Source of the DNA: Clostridiaceae bacterium
GTDB taxonomy: Bacteria > Bacillota > Clostridia > Lachnospirales > Lachnospiraceae
DNA: 32,660 nucleotides
NCBI GenBank assembly: GCA_910575585.1
Contig: CAJTGF010000064.1
Location: 1 to 32,660, forward strand
Reading direction: 5' to 3'
Shown: one piece after another, positions 9,209 to 16,518 of the stretch
Position numbering within the stretch: position 1 is the stretch's first letter
Layout of the letters: each line of letters starts with the position of its first letter
Notes under the pieces: generated by a model
Database searches by the model: none
What the model was told of the DNA's origin: nothing
What the model saw: the letters and a program-made list of their open reading frames with translations, nothing else
Program-made: the position numbers and the translations under genes

Positions 9209-10065
9209 TCACATTAAAAGGATCAGAGGTATCTGCAAAGATTAAGGAACAGGTTCAGGAATTGGCGGGCAGTCTGGAAGGAACCATCCCCAGACTGGCC
9301 ATTGTCCGGGTGGGAGAGAGGCCCGATGATCTGTCCTATGAGCGGGGAGCCGTGAAAAAGATGCGCGCTTTCGGCCTGGAGGTCCAGTCCTGCGTTTTTC
9401 CCCAGGATATTGCCAATGAGGAATTTAAAGAACGGTTTCGGGAGATCAACGATGACCCCCAGATCCACGGGATTTTGGTCCTGCGGCCCCTTCCGCGGCA
9501 GATATGCGAAAAGACCATTGAGGAGATGATCTGTCCGGATAAGGATGTGGACGGCATTTCTCCCGTCAATATCGCAAAGGTGTTTTCAGGGGATCCGTCG
9601 GGATTTGCCCCCTGCACGGCGGAGGCTGTGGTGGAGGTGCTGAAAGCCAATGATATTGAGATGGCAGGAAAGCGGGCGGTTATCGTAGGGCGCAGTATGG
9701 TGGTGGGAAAACCTTTGGCCATGCTGCTTATGAAGGAAAACGCCACGGTTACGGTGTGCCATACTAGGACAAAAGATCTGTCGGGAACTTGCCGGGAAGG
9801 GGAGATTCTGGTGGCAGCGGCCGGGCGGGCCAAGATGATAAACAGCGATCATGTGGGCCCGGGGGCCATTGTGATCGATGTGGGGATCAATGTGGATGAG
9901 AACGGGAAACTGTGCGGGGATGTGGACTTTGACAGTATCCAGGAAAAGGCGTCCATGGCTACTCCTGTGCCGGGAGGCGTGGGTGCGGTGACTACGGCTG
10001 TGCTGGCGAAACATCTGGCGCAGGCGGCCGGATATAAGCAAGGGGGCGAGCATGTTTCAGGTTGA
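9205..10065 (+). CDS. folD: FolD-type methylene-tetrahydrofolate dehydrogenase
   Basis: 286-residue FolD homologue. The Rossmann half shows VIVGRSMVVGKPLAMLL and PVPGGVGAVTT, and the folate half shows KDVDGISPVN. Two residues known to be needed for the cyclohydrolase reaction of bifunctional FolD appear changed. The YxxxK motif reads YERGA (Ala at position 49, with Lys only at 51-52), and the VQLPLP loop reads VLRPLP (Leu at 93 for Gln). The protein is therefore probably a dehydrogenase only, with the preceding fchA supplying the cyclohydrolase. The start shares ATGA with fchA. A hairpin terminator follows at 10106. The substitution call rests on an alignment made by eye. Confidence 0.9.
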   Translation: MITLKGSEVSAKIKEQVQELAGSLEGTIPRLAIVRVGERPDDLSYERGAVKKMRAFGLEVQSCVFPQDIANEEFKERFREINDDPQIHGILVLRPLPRQICEKTIEEMICPDKDVDGISPVNIAKVFSGDPSGFAPCTAEAVVEVLKANDIEMAGKRAVIVGRSMVVGKPLAMLLMKENATVTVCHTRTKDLSGTCREGEILVAAAGRAKMINSDHVGPGAIVIDVGINVDENGKLCGDVDFDSIQEKASMATPVPGGVGAVTTAVLAKHLAQAAGYKQGGEHVSG

Positions 10066-10105
10066 CCTATGGAATTAGATACCGTGTCAGAGAAATGGGT
10101 TGAAG

Positions 10106-10162
10106 AAAAAAGGAAGGCAGACGCCGGATGGCATAGTCATCAGGCGCCTGCCTCCTTTTCTT
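10106..10162 (+). terminator. Terminator after folD
   Basis: Twenty-base arms 10106-10125 and 10143-10162 are complementary at 16 of 20 positions, with a loop of about 17 bases and a T-rich right end (CCTTTTCTT). It closes the argCJBD-to-folD gene string. Confidence 0.75.
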
Positions 10163-10305
10163 CTGCGGCACTGCAATCGAGTGAATAAAAATGAAGCAGG
10201 TTAGGGACAATATCTGCATCAGAGATGTGACAGGCAGCTCTTTGGCCGGGCTTTGGGCTTTGAGGATGTCTGGCTCGTTGAGGCAAAGAAAGGAGTTTAC
10301 ATGCC

Positions 10306-10734
10306 ATGTGGGGTATTGTGATCGCGTTGGTCTCCGGCGCGCTGATGAGTATTCAGGGAGTGTTTAACACGGAGGTGACCAAGCAGACCAGTATCTGGGT
10401 CTCCTCCGGGTGGGTGCAATTGACCGCTTTTTTAACGTGCCTTGTGATGTGGATGTGTACCGGAAGGGAGCAGATAAGCGGACTGGGGCAGGTACAGCCC
10501 TGGTACATGCTGACGGGAGGCGTCATAGGAGCGCTGATCACCTACACGGTGATCAAAAGCGTGGGAAGCCTGGGGCCAGCCAGATCGGCGCTGCTTATTG
10601 TGGTGGCCCAGATAATCGTGGCTTATGCCATTGAAGTGCTGGGGCTGTTTGGCGTGGAAAAAGCGGGGCTGGAATGGAAGAAACTTATCGGCGCCGCAGT
10701 GGCTGTGGCAGGAATCGTCATTTTTCGATATTAA
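10306..10734 (+). CDS. Small DMT-type (DUF606/YdcZ-like) membrane protein
   Basis: A 142-residue protein with four hydrophobic segments (about 1-20, 32-50, 66-86 and 95-115, plus a short terminal one). It has the GALMSIQGVFN opening and the terminal GAAVAVAGIVIFRY typical of the DUF606 branch of the drug/metabolite transporter superfamily. Such proteins often work as pairs or dimers; the substrate cannot be told from sequence. ATG 10306 has AAAGGAG about 11 bases upstream. It has its own leader (10163-10305), and a promoter for comEA follows the stop, so it appears to be a single-gene unit. Confidence 0.85.
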   Translation: MWGIVIALVSGALMSIQGVFNTEVTKQTSIWVSSGWVQLTAFLTCLVMWMCTGREQISGLGQVQPWYMLTGGVIGALITYTVIKSVGSLGPARSALLIVVAQIIVAYAIEVLGLFGVEKAGLEWKKLIGAAVAVAGIVIFRY

Positions 10735-10747
10735 CCGAAAAATGTGC

Positions 10748-10776
10748 TTGTATTTAATCGGGGAAATGGTTAGAAT
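10748..10776 (+). promoter_or_regulatory. comEA sigma-A promoter
   Basis: TTGTAT (10748-10753) and TAGAAT (10771-10776) with a 17-base spacer lie 55 bases before the comEA start codon and just after the transporter stop. Confidence 0.65.
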
Positions 10777-10831
10777 AGAGGTAGGCTGAAGATGGTATTC
10801 TCCAAAAAATGAGTATAAGAGGAGGATCACC

Positions 10832-11623
10832 ATGAAAAAACAAAGGATAAAGTATTTGCTGACTGTCATATGTATGATGAGCGCAGGCATATGTTATAGC
10901 TGCGGCAAAGGGACAGACCAGGTGGATTTGGACGGCCAGGCTTTGGTGATGGATCTGCAGGATCAGGAGACATCCCAGGAGGCAGGCGTACAGAACGGAC
11001 TGATGTGGGCGAAGACGGAGGCGGAAGAGGAATCTTTCGATGAACCGGAGGTGGGATCCGGGGAGGAGCCGCCGCCTTGGCAGACAGGATCGGTCCGTTT
11101 CTATGTACATATTTGCGGGGAAGTGGTGAGTCCGGGCGTCTATGAGATGGAGCCGGGGAGCCGGATCTTCCAGGCTGTGGAGGCAGCGGGCGGATTTACC
11201 CCCCAGGCGGCAGCGGATTATCTGAACATGGCCCAGGAGACGGCGGACGGGATGAAGATCACGGTGCCGTCCAGGGAGGATGTAGAGGTTTGGATGGACT
11301 TTTTGGGGGACACAGGGGAGAGTCTGGCAGCAGGCAAAAGTGAAAGCGGCAGCCATAAGTTTTGGACCGATCCGTGGATCCAGGCGCCGGATAAAACCGG
11401 TGAGGGCCCTTTGGATCAGCCAGGGCAAACAAAGAAGATCAATCTTAACACGGCCACAAAGGAGGAACTGATGACGTTAAAGGGAATCGGGGAGGCCAAG
11501 GCGGAGGATATTATCCGCTACCGAAAGGAACAGGGGCCGTTTCAGACCATTGAAGAGGTCATGAATATATCCGGGATCAAGGAAGCGGCTTTCCGGAAGA
11601 TAAAAGACGACATCACGGTATAG
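10832..11623 (+). CDS. comEA: ComEA-type SLBB/helix-hairpin-helix protein
   Basis: A 263-residue exported or membrane-anchored protein. A hydrophobic signal/anchor spans about residues 8-24 and ends at a Cys in YSCGKG, a possible but imperfect lipobox. An acidic linker leads to an SLBB fold at about 88-148 (VHICGEVVSPGVYEM...AGGF), then a second linker. Two helix-hairpin-helix repeats at the C-terminus (about 203-262; INLNTATKEELMTLKGIG and VMNISGIKEAAF) bind duplex DNA without sequence specificity. ComEA captures DNA at the surface during competence. No comEC lies beside it here, so actual DNA uptake is unproven. RBS GAGGAGG precedes ATG 10832. Confidence 0.9.
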   Translation: MKKQRIKYLLTVICMMSAGICYSCGKGTDQVDLDGQALVMDLQDQETSQEAGVQNGLMWAKTEAEEESFDEPEVGSGEEPPPWQTGSVRFYVHICGEVVSPGVYEMEPGSRIFQAVEAAGGFTPQAAADYLNMAQETADGMKITVPSREDVEVWMDFLGDTGESLAAGKSESGSHKFWTDPWIQAPDKTGEGPLDQPGQTKKINLNTATKEELMTLKGIGEAKAEDIIRYRKEQGPFQTIEEVMNISGIKEAAFRKIKDDITV

Positions 11624-11679
11624 GGAAGAAGAGACAGGGGAAGCATTACATGGCAAGGGAATTAGGAAGAGGTGGGATT

Positions 11680-12384
11680 ATGGCAAAAGTTTTAGTTGTT
11701 GATGATGAGAAATTGATCGTCAAAGGGATCCGGTTCAGCTTGGAGCAGGACGGGATGGACGTTGATTGCGCATATGATGGGGAAGAGGCGGTCAATAAGG
11801 CCAGAGATACGGAGTATGATGTGATTTTGCTGGATGTGATGCTCCCCAAGGCGGACGGGTATGAGGTGTGTCAGAGCATTCGGGAATTTTCGGAAGTCCC
11901 TATTATCATGCTCACCGCCAAGGGGGGCGATATGGACAAGATCTTGGGGTTAGAGTACGGGGCGGATGATTATATCACGAAGCCGTTTAATATCCTGGAG
12001 GTGAAAGCCAGGATCAAGGCCATCTTAAGGCGTAATTCCAAGAGAGGGAAGCGGGGCGGCGCGCCGGAGAACCGGGTTGTCACGGCAGGGAGCCTTAAGA
12101 TTGACAGGGACAGCCGCAGGGTGTTTGTAGGTGAAAAGGAGATGAACCTGACGGCCAAGGAATTTGATCTTTTGGAGCTTTTGGCCTGCAATCCCAATAA
12201 GGTGTACAGCAGGGAGTCGTTGCTTGGGTATGTGTGGGGCAACAAGGCCATGGACTCCGGGGATGTGCGGACTGTGGACGTGCATGTGCGGAGGCTTCGG
12301 GAGAAGATCGAGCCAAGTCCCAGCGCGCCGCAGTTTGTCCATACGAAGTGGGGCGTGGGGTATTATTTTCGTGCCCAGGGGTAA
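11680..12384 (+). CDS. OmpR/PhoB-family response regulator (orphan)
   Basis: DNA-binding response regulator of 234 residues. The receiver domain (1-120) has the acidic pair D8-D9, phospho-acceptor D52 in LLDVMLP, the Thr in MLTAKG and the Lys in YITKPF. The C-terminal winged helix (about 135-232) contains LTAKEFDLLELLA and the recognition helix VDVHVRRLREKI. I chose ATG 11680, where the family sequence starts; ATG 11650 with AGGGGA upstream would add 10 residues. No sensor kinase gene follows. The next 134 bases hold no convincing kinase remnant and then a GNAT gene begins. Its kinase must be unlinked or lost. Confidence 0.93.
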   Translation: MAKVLVVDDEKLIVKGIRFSLEQDGMDVDCAYDGEEAVNKARDTEYDVILLDVMLPKADGYEVCQSIREFSEVPIIMLTAKGGDMDKILGLEYGADDYITKPFNILEVKARIKAILRRNSKRGKRGGAPENRVVTAGSLKIDRDSRRVFVGEKEMNLTAKEFDLLELLACNPNKVYSRESLLGYVWGNKAMDSGDVRTVDVHVRRLREKIEPSPSAPQFVHTKWGVGYYFRAQG

Positions 12385-12518
12385 GGAAGACGGGAGCAGA
12401 CGGAGAGCGGTCTGCTGCGGATGTGGATGATGAAAGCTTTTCGGTTTGGCTGTTTGGTTTTTTGCAGGAGACGGCAGAGGGCGATATCGAGGAAGAACAG
12501 ATAAAGGAGAGTGGCGAA

Positions 12519-13013
12519 ATGACGGACCGGATCAGACAGGTGACCATGGAGGATCTGGACAGGGTGACCCAGGTGGAGGCGGTCTGTTTTCCGCCTGCAG
12601 AGGCTGCGGGGAAGGAGGCTTTCAGGGCAAGGATCGAAGGATTTCCTGAAAGTTTTTTTGTGGCGGAAAAGGACGGAGCGATTATCGGATTTATTAATGG
12701 GGCTGTGACAGATGAGCGGACCATAAGGGATGCGATGTTTGAGGACGCGTCGCTCCACGATCCGGAGGGATGCTATCAGAGTATTTTCGGGCTGGATGTG
12801 GCGCCGGAGTGGCAGCATCGGGGGATTGCGGGAGAATTGATGAGGCATATGATCAAGGATGCCAGAAGGCGGGGGTGCAAGGGGCTTATCCTTACCTGCA
12901 AGGACAGGCTTATTGGGTTTTATGAAAGATTCGGGTATAAAAGCCTTGGGGTGTCGGCGTCGGTTCACGGCGGCGCTGTGTGGTATGATATGATTCTGGA
13001 GTTTTCGGAATGA
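12519..13013 (+). CDS. GNAT family N-acetyltransferase
   Basis: A 164-residue acetyltransferase. The acetyl-CoA motif A region reads LDVAPEWQHRGIAGELM, giving the Q/R-x-x-G-x-G/A pyrophosphate loop. The motif B region near the end has FYERFGYKS. Preceding strands include FFVAEKDGAIIGFINGAV, resembling the arylalkylamine acetyltransferase-like branch; the acceptor substrate is unknown. ATG 12519 has AAAGGAGA nine bases upstream. The same frame is open upstream of it, over the response regulator end, but that part lacks an RBS and family similarity. The stop overlaps the rlmH ATG (ATGA), so the pair is likely cotranslated. Confidence 0.88.
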   Translation: MTDRIRQVTMEDLDRVTQVEAVCFPPAEAAGKEAFRARIEGFPESFFVAEKDGAIIGFINGAVTDERTIRDAMFEDASLHDPEGCYQSIFGLDVAPEWQHRGIAGELMRHMIKDARRRGCKGLILTCKDRLIGFYERFGYKSLGVSASVHGGAVWYDMILEFSE

Positions 13014-13489
13014 GGATCACCGTGGTGGCAGTGGGAAAGATCAAGGAGCGGTTTTTTGAGGACGCTGTAAGGGAGTATGAAAAGCGCTTGGGGCGGTACT
13101 GCAAGCTGGAGATCATTCAGGTGGCTGATGAGCGGACGCCGGACGGAGCCGGGGAGGCTTTGGAGCGGCAGATCAAGGAGAAAGAAGGGGAGCGGATCCT
13201 GGCTCATATCAGGGACGGAGCCTATGTGATCGCTCTGGCCATTGAGGGGAAGATGCTGGATTCGGAGGAACTGGCGCAGAAGCTGGGACAGCTGGGAGTA
13301 GGCGGCGTCAGCCAAGTGGTGTTTGTCATAGGCGGGTCTTTGGGGCTTTCAGGAGCAGTGCTGGAGCGGGCGGATTACCGGCTGAGTTTTTCGAAGATGA
13401 CGTTTCCTCATCAGATGATGCGGGTGATCTTGCTGGAACAGGTGTATCGGGGGTTTCGGATCTTGAATCATCAGCCGTACCATAAGTAA
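13010..13489 (+). CDS. rlmH: 23S rRNA pseudouridine-1915 N3-methyltransferase
   Basis: SPOUT-class methyltransferase that modifies pseudouridine 1915 of 23S rRNA in helix 69, using SAM. The 159 residues match the family length. It begins MRITVVAVGKIKE and has the knot region FVIGGSLGLS with the following SFSKMTFPHQMMRVILLEQ block. The C-terminus is HQPYHK, where PYHK is the conserved end. Its last codons form the integration site of the element that follows (13472-13486), as for staphylococcal SCC cassettes, and the gene itself remains intact. It overlaps the GNAT gene by four bases. Confidence 0.97.
   Translation: MRITVVAVGKIKERFFEDAVREYEKRLGRYCKLEIIQVADERTPDGAGEALERQIKEKEGERILAHIRDGAYVIALAIEGKMLDSEELAQKLGQLGVGGVSQVVFVIGGSLGLSGAVLERADYRLSFSKMTFPHQMMRVILLEQVYRGFRILNHQPYHK
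13472..13486 (+). repeat. Left attachment site (attL candidate)
   Basis: CAGCCGTACCATAAG, the codons for Q-P-Y-H-K at the rlmH end. It matches 23824-23838 at 14 of 15 positions in direct orientation. This is the same place in rlmH that staphylococcal cassette recombinases use. Confidence 0.8.
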
Positions 13490-13544
13490 AGGCGAAAGAG
13501 GACGGATGTTCTTGGGAATAAAAGAGAATAAGAGTTGTAATTTT

Positions 13545-13577
13545 AACCCCATGGGAGTTTGAGGCTTCCATGGGGTT
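13545..13577. terminator. Bidirectional terminator after rlmH
   Basis: A ten-bp stem AACCCCATGG (13545-13554) with CCATGGGGTT (13568-13577) has TTTT before it and TTTTA across its right end. It lies between rlmH and the convergent HTH gene and is on the element side of attL, so the element seems to bring a replacement terminator for rlmH. Confidence 0.8.
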
Positions 13578-13580
13578 TTA

Positions 13581-13823
13581 CTATTGGTTGTGTAGTTCAT
13601 CTGGTGGAATATATTCTATCAGGTCGTGCAAATCACATTCCAGGGCATAGCATAATCTTGATAGTACAGCAATATCCAGACGCTGAACCTCATTTTTACA
13701 ATACTTTTTCAGTTGTGTTCTTTGCATTTCAGCCCTAAAAGATAATTTATTGATAGAAATATTTCGCTTTTTCATTAACTCTTCTAAATGTATCTTAACA
13801 GTACCAAATTCAAGGTCTTTCAT
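13581..13823 (-). CDS. Small Xre/Cro-type HTH regulator
   Basis: An 80-residue protein that is almost entirely one helix-turn-helix domain (ELMKKRNISINKLSFRAEMQRTQLKKY, then IAVLSRLCYALECDLHDLIEY), of the Cro/C1 type with the usual C-terminal 'DL-YIPP' ending. RBS GGAGGAATG precedes the ATG at 13823. It is transcribed away from the cargo genes starting at 13979. A palindromic site and a good promoter lie between them (13875-13925), so it probably represses that operon and perhaps itself. It may act as the element's control switch. Confidence 0.85.
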   Translation of the reverse strand: MKDLEFGTVKIHLEELMKKRNISINKLSFRAEMQRTQLKKYCKNEVQRLDIAVLSRLCYALECDLHDLIEYIPPDELHNQ

Positions 13824-13874
13824 ACATCATTCCTCCATCCTATATATTTCTATGATATTTTATGTAACTAGGTA

Positions 13875-13925
13875 TTGAAATGAGTAAGAAAATATAGTAT
13901 ATTTATATGAGTAGATATATACTCA
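13875..13925 (+). promoter_or_regulatory. Cargo-operon promoter with palindromic operator
   Basis: TTGAAA (13875-13880), a 17-base spacer and TATATT (13898-13903) form a sigma-A promoter for the gene at 13979. Immediately downstream, TGAGTA (13908-13913) and TACTCA (13920-13925) form an inverted repeat with a 6-base gap. Another TGAGTA copy lies inside the promoter spacer (13881-13886). These are candidate operators for the divergent HTH protein. Confidence 0.65.
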
Positions 13926-13978
13926 ATCGAAATTAGTTTTTTCTATAAATTGGGTTTACTTCTTATAGGGAGGGCTTT

Positions 13979-14296
13979 ATGAATACAAAAAAAGATTATC
14001 TTAGTAAAACAATTACGGTAAATACAGAGGATGCGCTAAAAAATGCCGTAAAAGTTGGATATGGCATTATCTATATTCAAGGAGATTATGCGAATAAAAT
14101 TGCAGGAAAAATGAGGAATAGCGATACTGGAAATTTGTTGTCTAATGCAGGTCTTGCGATTGGCTTTTTCTTTTTTACACCTTTGTTTTTGGCAGGGCTT
14201 GTGGGGAAGATTCTTACAAAGGATATGTCAAAATATAAAATTGTTGCAGTTGGAGATTATGAGGTACAAATCAAACATAAATCAATTAAAGAATAA
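13979..14296 (+). CDS. Small membrane-anchored protein, unknown
   Basis: A 105-residue product that I do not recognise. The first 55 residues are polar and mixed alpha/beta (KTITVNTEDALKNAVKVGYGIIYIQGD). One strongly hydrophobic segment lies at about 60-80 (GLAIGFFFFTPLFLAGLVG), and a short basic tail with KYKIVAVGDYEVQIKHK follows. RBS AGGGAGGG precedes ATG 13979. It is the first gene behind the operator-bearing promoter and is followed 17 bases later by another small gene, forming a two-gene unit under the HTH regulator. That arrangement resembles regulated accessory or defence pairs, but no function is shown. Confidence 0.75.
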   Translation: MNTKKDYLSKTITVNTEDALKNAVKVGYGIIYIQGDYANKIAGKMRNSDTGNLLSNAGLAIGFFFFTPLFLAGLVGKILTKDMSKYKIVAVGDYEVQIKHKSIKE

Positions 14297-14313
14297 CAGG
14301 GAGGATATTTAAA

Positions 14314-14595
14314 ATGGGATTATTTAAGAATTTAGCAGGAAAGGCACTGGATTTAATGACAGAAGATACCGTTTATTCAGCTTCACAAAGAGATTATGAT
14401 TCGTCTTATGAATTACTTCTTAAAGCATCAGACAATAATTACTTGGATTACGTTTCTGCGTATGTCAATCTTATAAATAAGAAAAAATATCCAGGGGGAA
14501 ATTTTTATAGAGCAATAATGGATACTATTAATGATAGACCATCAAATATTCAGAATAAGGCGAGGCAGCTTCTGAATTCCGCAAAAAAGAAGTAA
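14314..14595 (+). CDS. Small helical protein, unknown
   Basis: A 93-residue soluble protein. It starts MGLFKNLAGKALDLMTEDTV, an amphipathic N-terminus, followed by predicted helices with SYELLLKASDNNYLDYVSAYVNLINKKKYPGG. This looks like a single SEL1/TPR-like helical hairpin repeat, though that is only an impression. The tail is Lys-rich. RBS AGGGAGG precedes ATG 14314. It is cotranscribed with the preceding membrane-anchored gene. Unrecognised. Confidence 0.75.
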   Translation: MGLFKNLAGKALDLMTEDTVYSASQRDYDSSYELLLKASDNNYLDYVSAYVNLINKKKYPGGNFYRAIMDTINDRPSNIQNKARQLLNSAKKK

Positions 14596-14663
14596 TTTGC
14601 GTTTGTATCGAAATCGTAAATATATATTATTACCCTGAAATCATGTAGAAAGGGGTGATATAT

Positions 14664-14741
14664 ATGCAGGCAGGAATCTTTATCAATGCATGTGTCATAA
14701 CAGTAGGTGTACTGGTGGCATTAGAGCATGTAACCGCATGA
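14664..14741 (+). CDS. 25-residue hydrophobic mini-protein
   Basis: Encodes MQAGIFINACVITVGVLVAL followed by EHVTA. RBS AGAAAGGGGTG lies 5-8 bases upstream of ATG 14664. It is a single membrane-length hydrophobic stretch with almost no charge. A perfect 14-bp terminator starts 20 bases after the stop, so it is the last open frame of its transcript. Possibilities are a type I-toxin-like peptide, a small membrane regulator or a leader peptide for the DUF1643 gene behind the terminator. Only the ORF, RBS and terminator are directly seen. Confidence 0.55.
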   Translation: MQAGIFINACVITVGVLVALEHVTA

Positions 14742-14760
14742 CAACAGAACCACACAATGG

Positions 14761-14803
14761 AATAAGGGCAATCAGCGTAACAGTTGATTGCCCTTATTTT
14801 TTT
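14761..14803 (+). terminator. Strong terminator after the mini-ORF
   Basis: A perfect 14-bp stem (14761-14774 with 14785-14798), a 10-base loop and a following T-run to 14803. It separates the cargo operon from the DUF1643 gene at 14822. If read through conditionally it would work as an attenuator, but no competing hairpin was seen. Confidence 0.9.
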
Positions 14804-14821
14804 ATGCAAAGGAGCAGTCAG

Positions 14822-15466
14822 ATGGAGAAAAACGTAACAGATAAGTTTGTAATGGAACGAAAAACTATTTTCGACAAGGCAAGAAAAAAGCGGTTTGAGC
14901 TTACTTTTCAGATTCAGGGAGAGAAAGAGCAGAAAAAAATTCTGGTAATCGGCTTGAATCCGGCCAGTATGGATATAAAAGTGTTGGATACCACAACCAC
15001 ATTTATTTTAAATAATCTGCTGCCCATGGGTTATACAACGATTACTATATGCAACCTGTATGCAGACCTGTGCAAGAAACTGAAACCCTCCGAGATTGCC
15101 AATAACAGGGAAAACCGGGCATATCTTCGGGATGTGTTAAAGCGTAAATTTGACACAATCCTTATCGGCTTTGGAAATACATTCACCGGAAATAAATTTG
15201 TGTCAGAGGAAAAACGTTATTTAAAAGAACTTTTAAAGGATTACAAGGACTGCAGCATGGATTTGGTGGATGAAGCTGGAAAATACGCAAGATTAAGGGC
15301 AACACATCCGTTAATGGCTGGAAGGTATTATCCGGGACAATGGAAATTAAGGCCATATCAATTTGAGGAAGTGAAAAAAGAAGCAAAAGAGGAGGCTCCA
15401 GGTGGAACAGATAAAAACGGTGAGAATCAGGAACATCAGCCAGTTGTACCTGCTAAAGCAGATTAA
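14822..15466 (+). CDS. DUF1643 family protein
   Basis: A 214-residue cytosolic protein with the DUF1643 signature: ILVIGLNPASMDIKVLDTTT near residue 40, then CNLYAD, a GFGN block and the terminal THPL...YYPGQWKLRPY. The biochemical role of the family is unknown. DUF1643 genes are regular residents of staphylococcal SCC elements, which strengthens the comparison made for this element. ATG 14822 has AAAGGAG upstream; the frame is open further upstream through the terminator, which is not coding. The C-terminal 20 residues (after about 194) are low-complexity and overlap the next gene by 65 bases. Confidence 0.82.
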   Translation: MEKNVTDKFVMERKTIFDKARKKRFELTFQIQGEKEQKKILVIGLNPASMDIKVLDTTTTFILNNLLPMGYTTITICNLYADLCKKLKPSEIANNRENRAYLRDVLKRKFDTILIGFGNTFTGNKFVSEEKRYLKELLKDYKDCSMDLVDEAGKYARLRATHPLMAGRYYPGQWKLRPYQFEEVKKEAKEEAPGGTDKNGENQEHQPVVPAKAD

Positions 15467-15770
15467 TTCCTGCTTAGGAAAACGGGAAATTCCCAAAGAG
15501 GTTATTCACAGAATGTTCCGCATTGTCCATTCAGGGAAACTTGGAAAAAAGGGCTTTTTGGTTTTGTGCCCGAATAAGATAGAAGATGATTATTATGGCA
15601 TAGAGGAGGCCGTTGGTATGTATCCAGGCCGGATGTGGCTGGATGAGAATATGGGAACTATAGAGGTAAAAAGTGGCTGCCGGAAGAAAGCCGACTGGTA
15701 CATAGCCTATGCGAAAGTAAACGGCCAGAGGATTTATGTTCTTTATCAACTAAAGGAACGGCATAATTAG
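15402..15770 (+). CDS. Conserved-looking 122-residue protein, unknown
   Basis: Starts at GTG 15402 with AGGAGG six bases upstream, inside the 3' end of the DUF1643 gene (65-base overlap in another frame). The protein is mixed alpha/beta, with IPKEVIHRMFRIVHSG and KADWYIAYAKVNGQRIYVLYQL. I do not recognise a family. The long overlap plus a good internal RBS suggests coupled translation with the DUF1643 gene and a shared role. A gap of 10 bases separates it from the next ORF, so 14822-16661 looks like one operon. Confidence 0.75.
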   Translation: MEQIKTVRIRNISQLYLLKQINSCLGKREIPKEVIHRMFRIVHSGKLGKKGFLVLCPNKIEDDYYGIEEAVGMYPGRMWLDENMGTIEVKSGCRKKADWYIAYAKVNGQRIYVLYQLKERHN

Positions 15771-15780
15771 GAGGGATTAT

Positions 15781-16518
15781 ATGACGGGTGTAAGATTTAA
15801 AGACTGGGAAACATTTTTAAGATATGTTGGGAGTCAGGAGAAGATGAAGCATAAGGAAAAATGGAGGAAAGCCACAGAATTATGGGACATGGACGACCTG
15901 GAACCGGGAGAGTGGAAGGGCATGGAAAAGATATTGTCACCCTCTGACTATGAGGAATTAGCAATGTGTTTGGGGACTGTGGAAGTAAGGTCATTCCGGT
16001 TGCCTTTTGAATCAGACGAAATGATTTTCTATGCCGCAGGGAAGGAAGAAGGCGACGGAGGTTATTTCTGTATGGGCTATGGAATTGTGAATGAATCAGA
16101 TATAGAAGACAAAAATAACCGGTTTAGGCCAATGCCGGAGGAATCGAACAGGGAGAAGGATTATTATTATATTGGAACGGAACGGGACTACTGGGAAACT
16201 TATCCGGTTCTGCAAACGTATCTGCCGGAAAAGATACTGGAATACCTTGCTTCACAGGTTGCCATATTGGACAGCAATTATGGAGCGGACAGAGATGTGC
16301 AGGGCGGCATGGGCGGCTTCTGCGCTGTTATCCCGAAACTGGATGAAGCCGCAAAGAAAGCCTACCGACAGATACTGGAGAAGCATTATATCCAGGAATC
16401 TATGTATGAATATCTTGATACGGTCACGGTCAGCGGCACAGAGTGGGTAGAAGCCCTGTATCTTACCAACAATGATTATGGAATCATATTGATTTACCGG
16501 AAAGGAGTCGAAGCATGA
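15781..16518 (+). CDS. 245-residue acidic protein, unknown
   Basis: A soluble acidic protein with no membrane segments. Visible blocks include WDMDDLEPGEWKGMEKILSP, a YYYIGTERDYWETYP segment and a C-terminal part ending in GTEWVEALYLTNNDYGIILIYR. RBS AGGAGG precedes ATG 15781. The stop overlaps the ATG of the 48-residue mini-protein (ATGA), so the two are translationally coupled. No family recognised. Position between DUF1643 and the replication gene makes it an element accessory gene. Confidence 0.75.
   Translation: MTGVRFKDWETFLRYVGSQEKMKHKEKWRKATELWDMDDLEPGEWKGMEKILSPSDYEELAMCLGTVEVRSFRLPFESDEMIFYAAGKEEGDGGYFCMGYGIVNESDIEDKNNRFRPMPEESNREKDYYYIGTERDYWETYPVLQTYLPEKILEYLASQVAILDSNYGADRDVQGGMGGFCAVIPKLDEAAKKAYRQILEKHYIQESMYEYLDTVTVSGTEWVEALYLTNNDYGIILIYRKGVEA

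Noticed and set aside
12234-12518. N-terminal extension of the GNAT frame over the response regulator end
   Set aside because: Lies in another frame of a real gene, no family similarity, and a proper RBS precedes ATG 12519.
14690-14821. Upstream extension of the DUF1643 frame
   Set aside because: It would be translated through a strong terminator hairpin; ATG 14822 has its own RBS.
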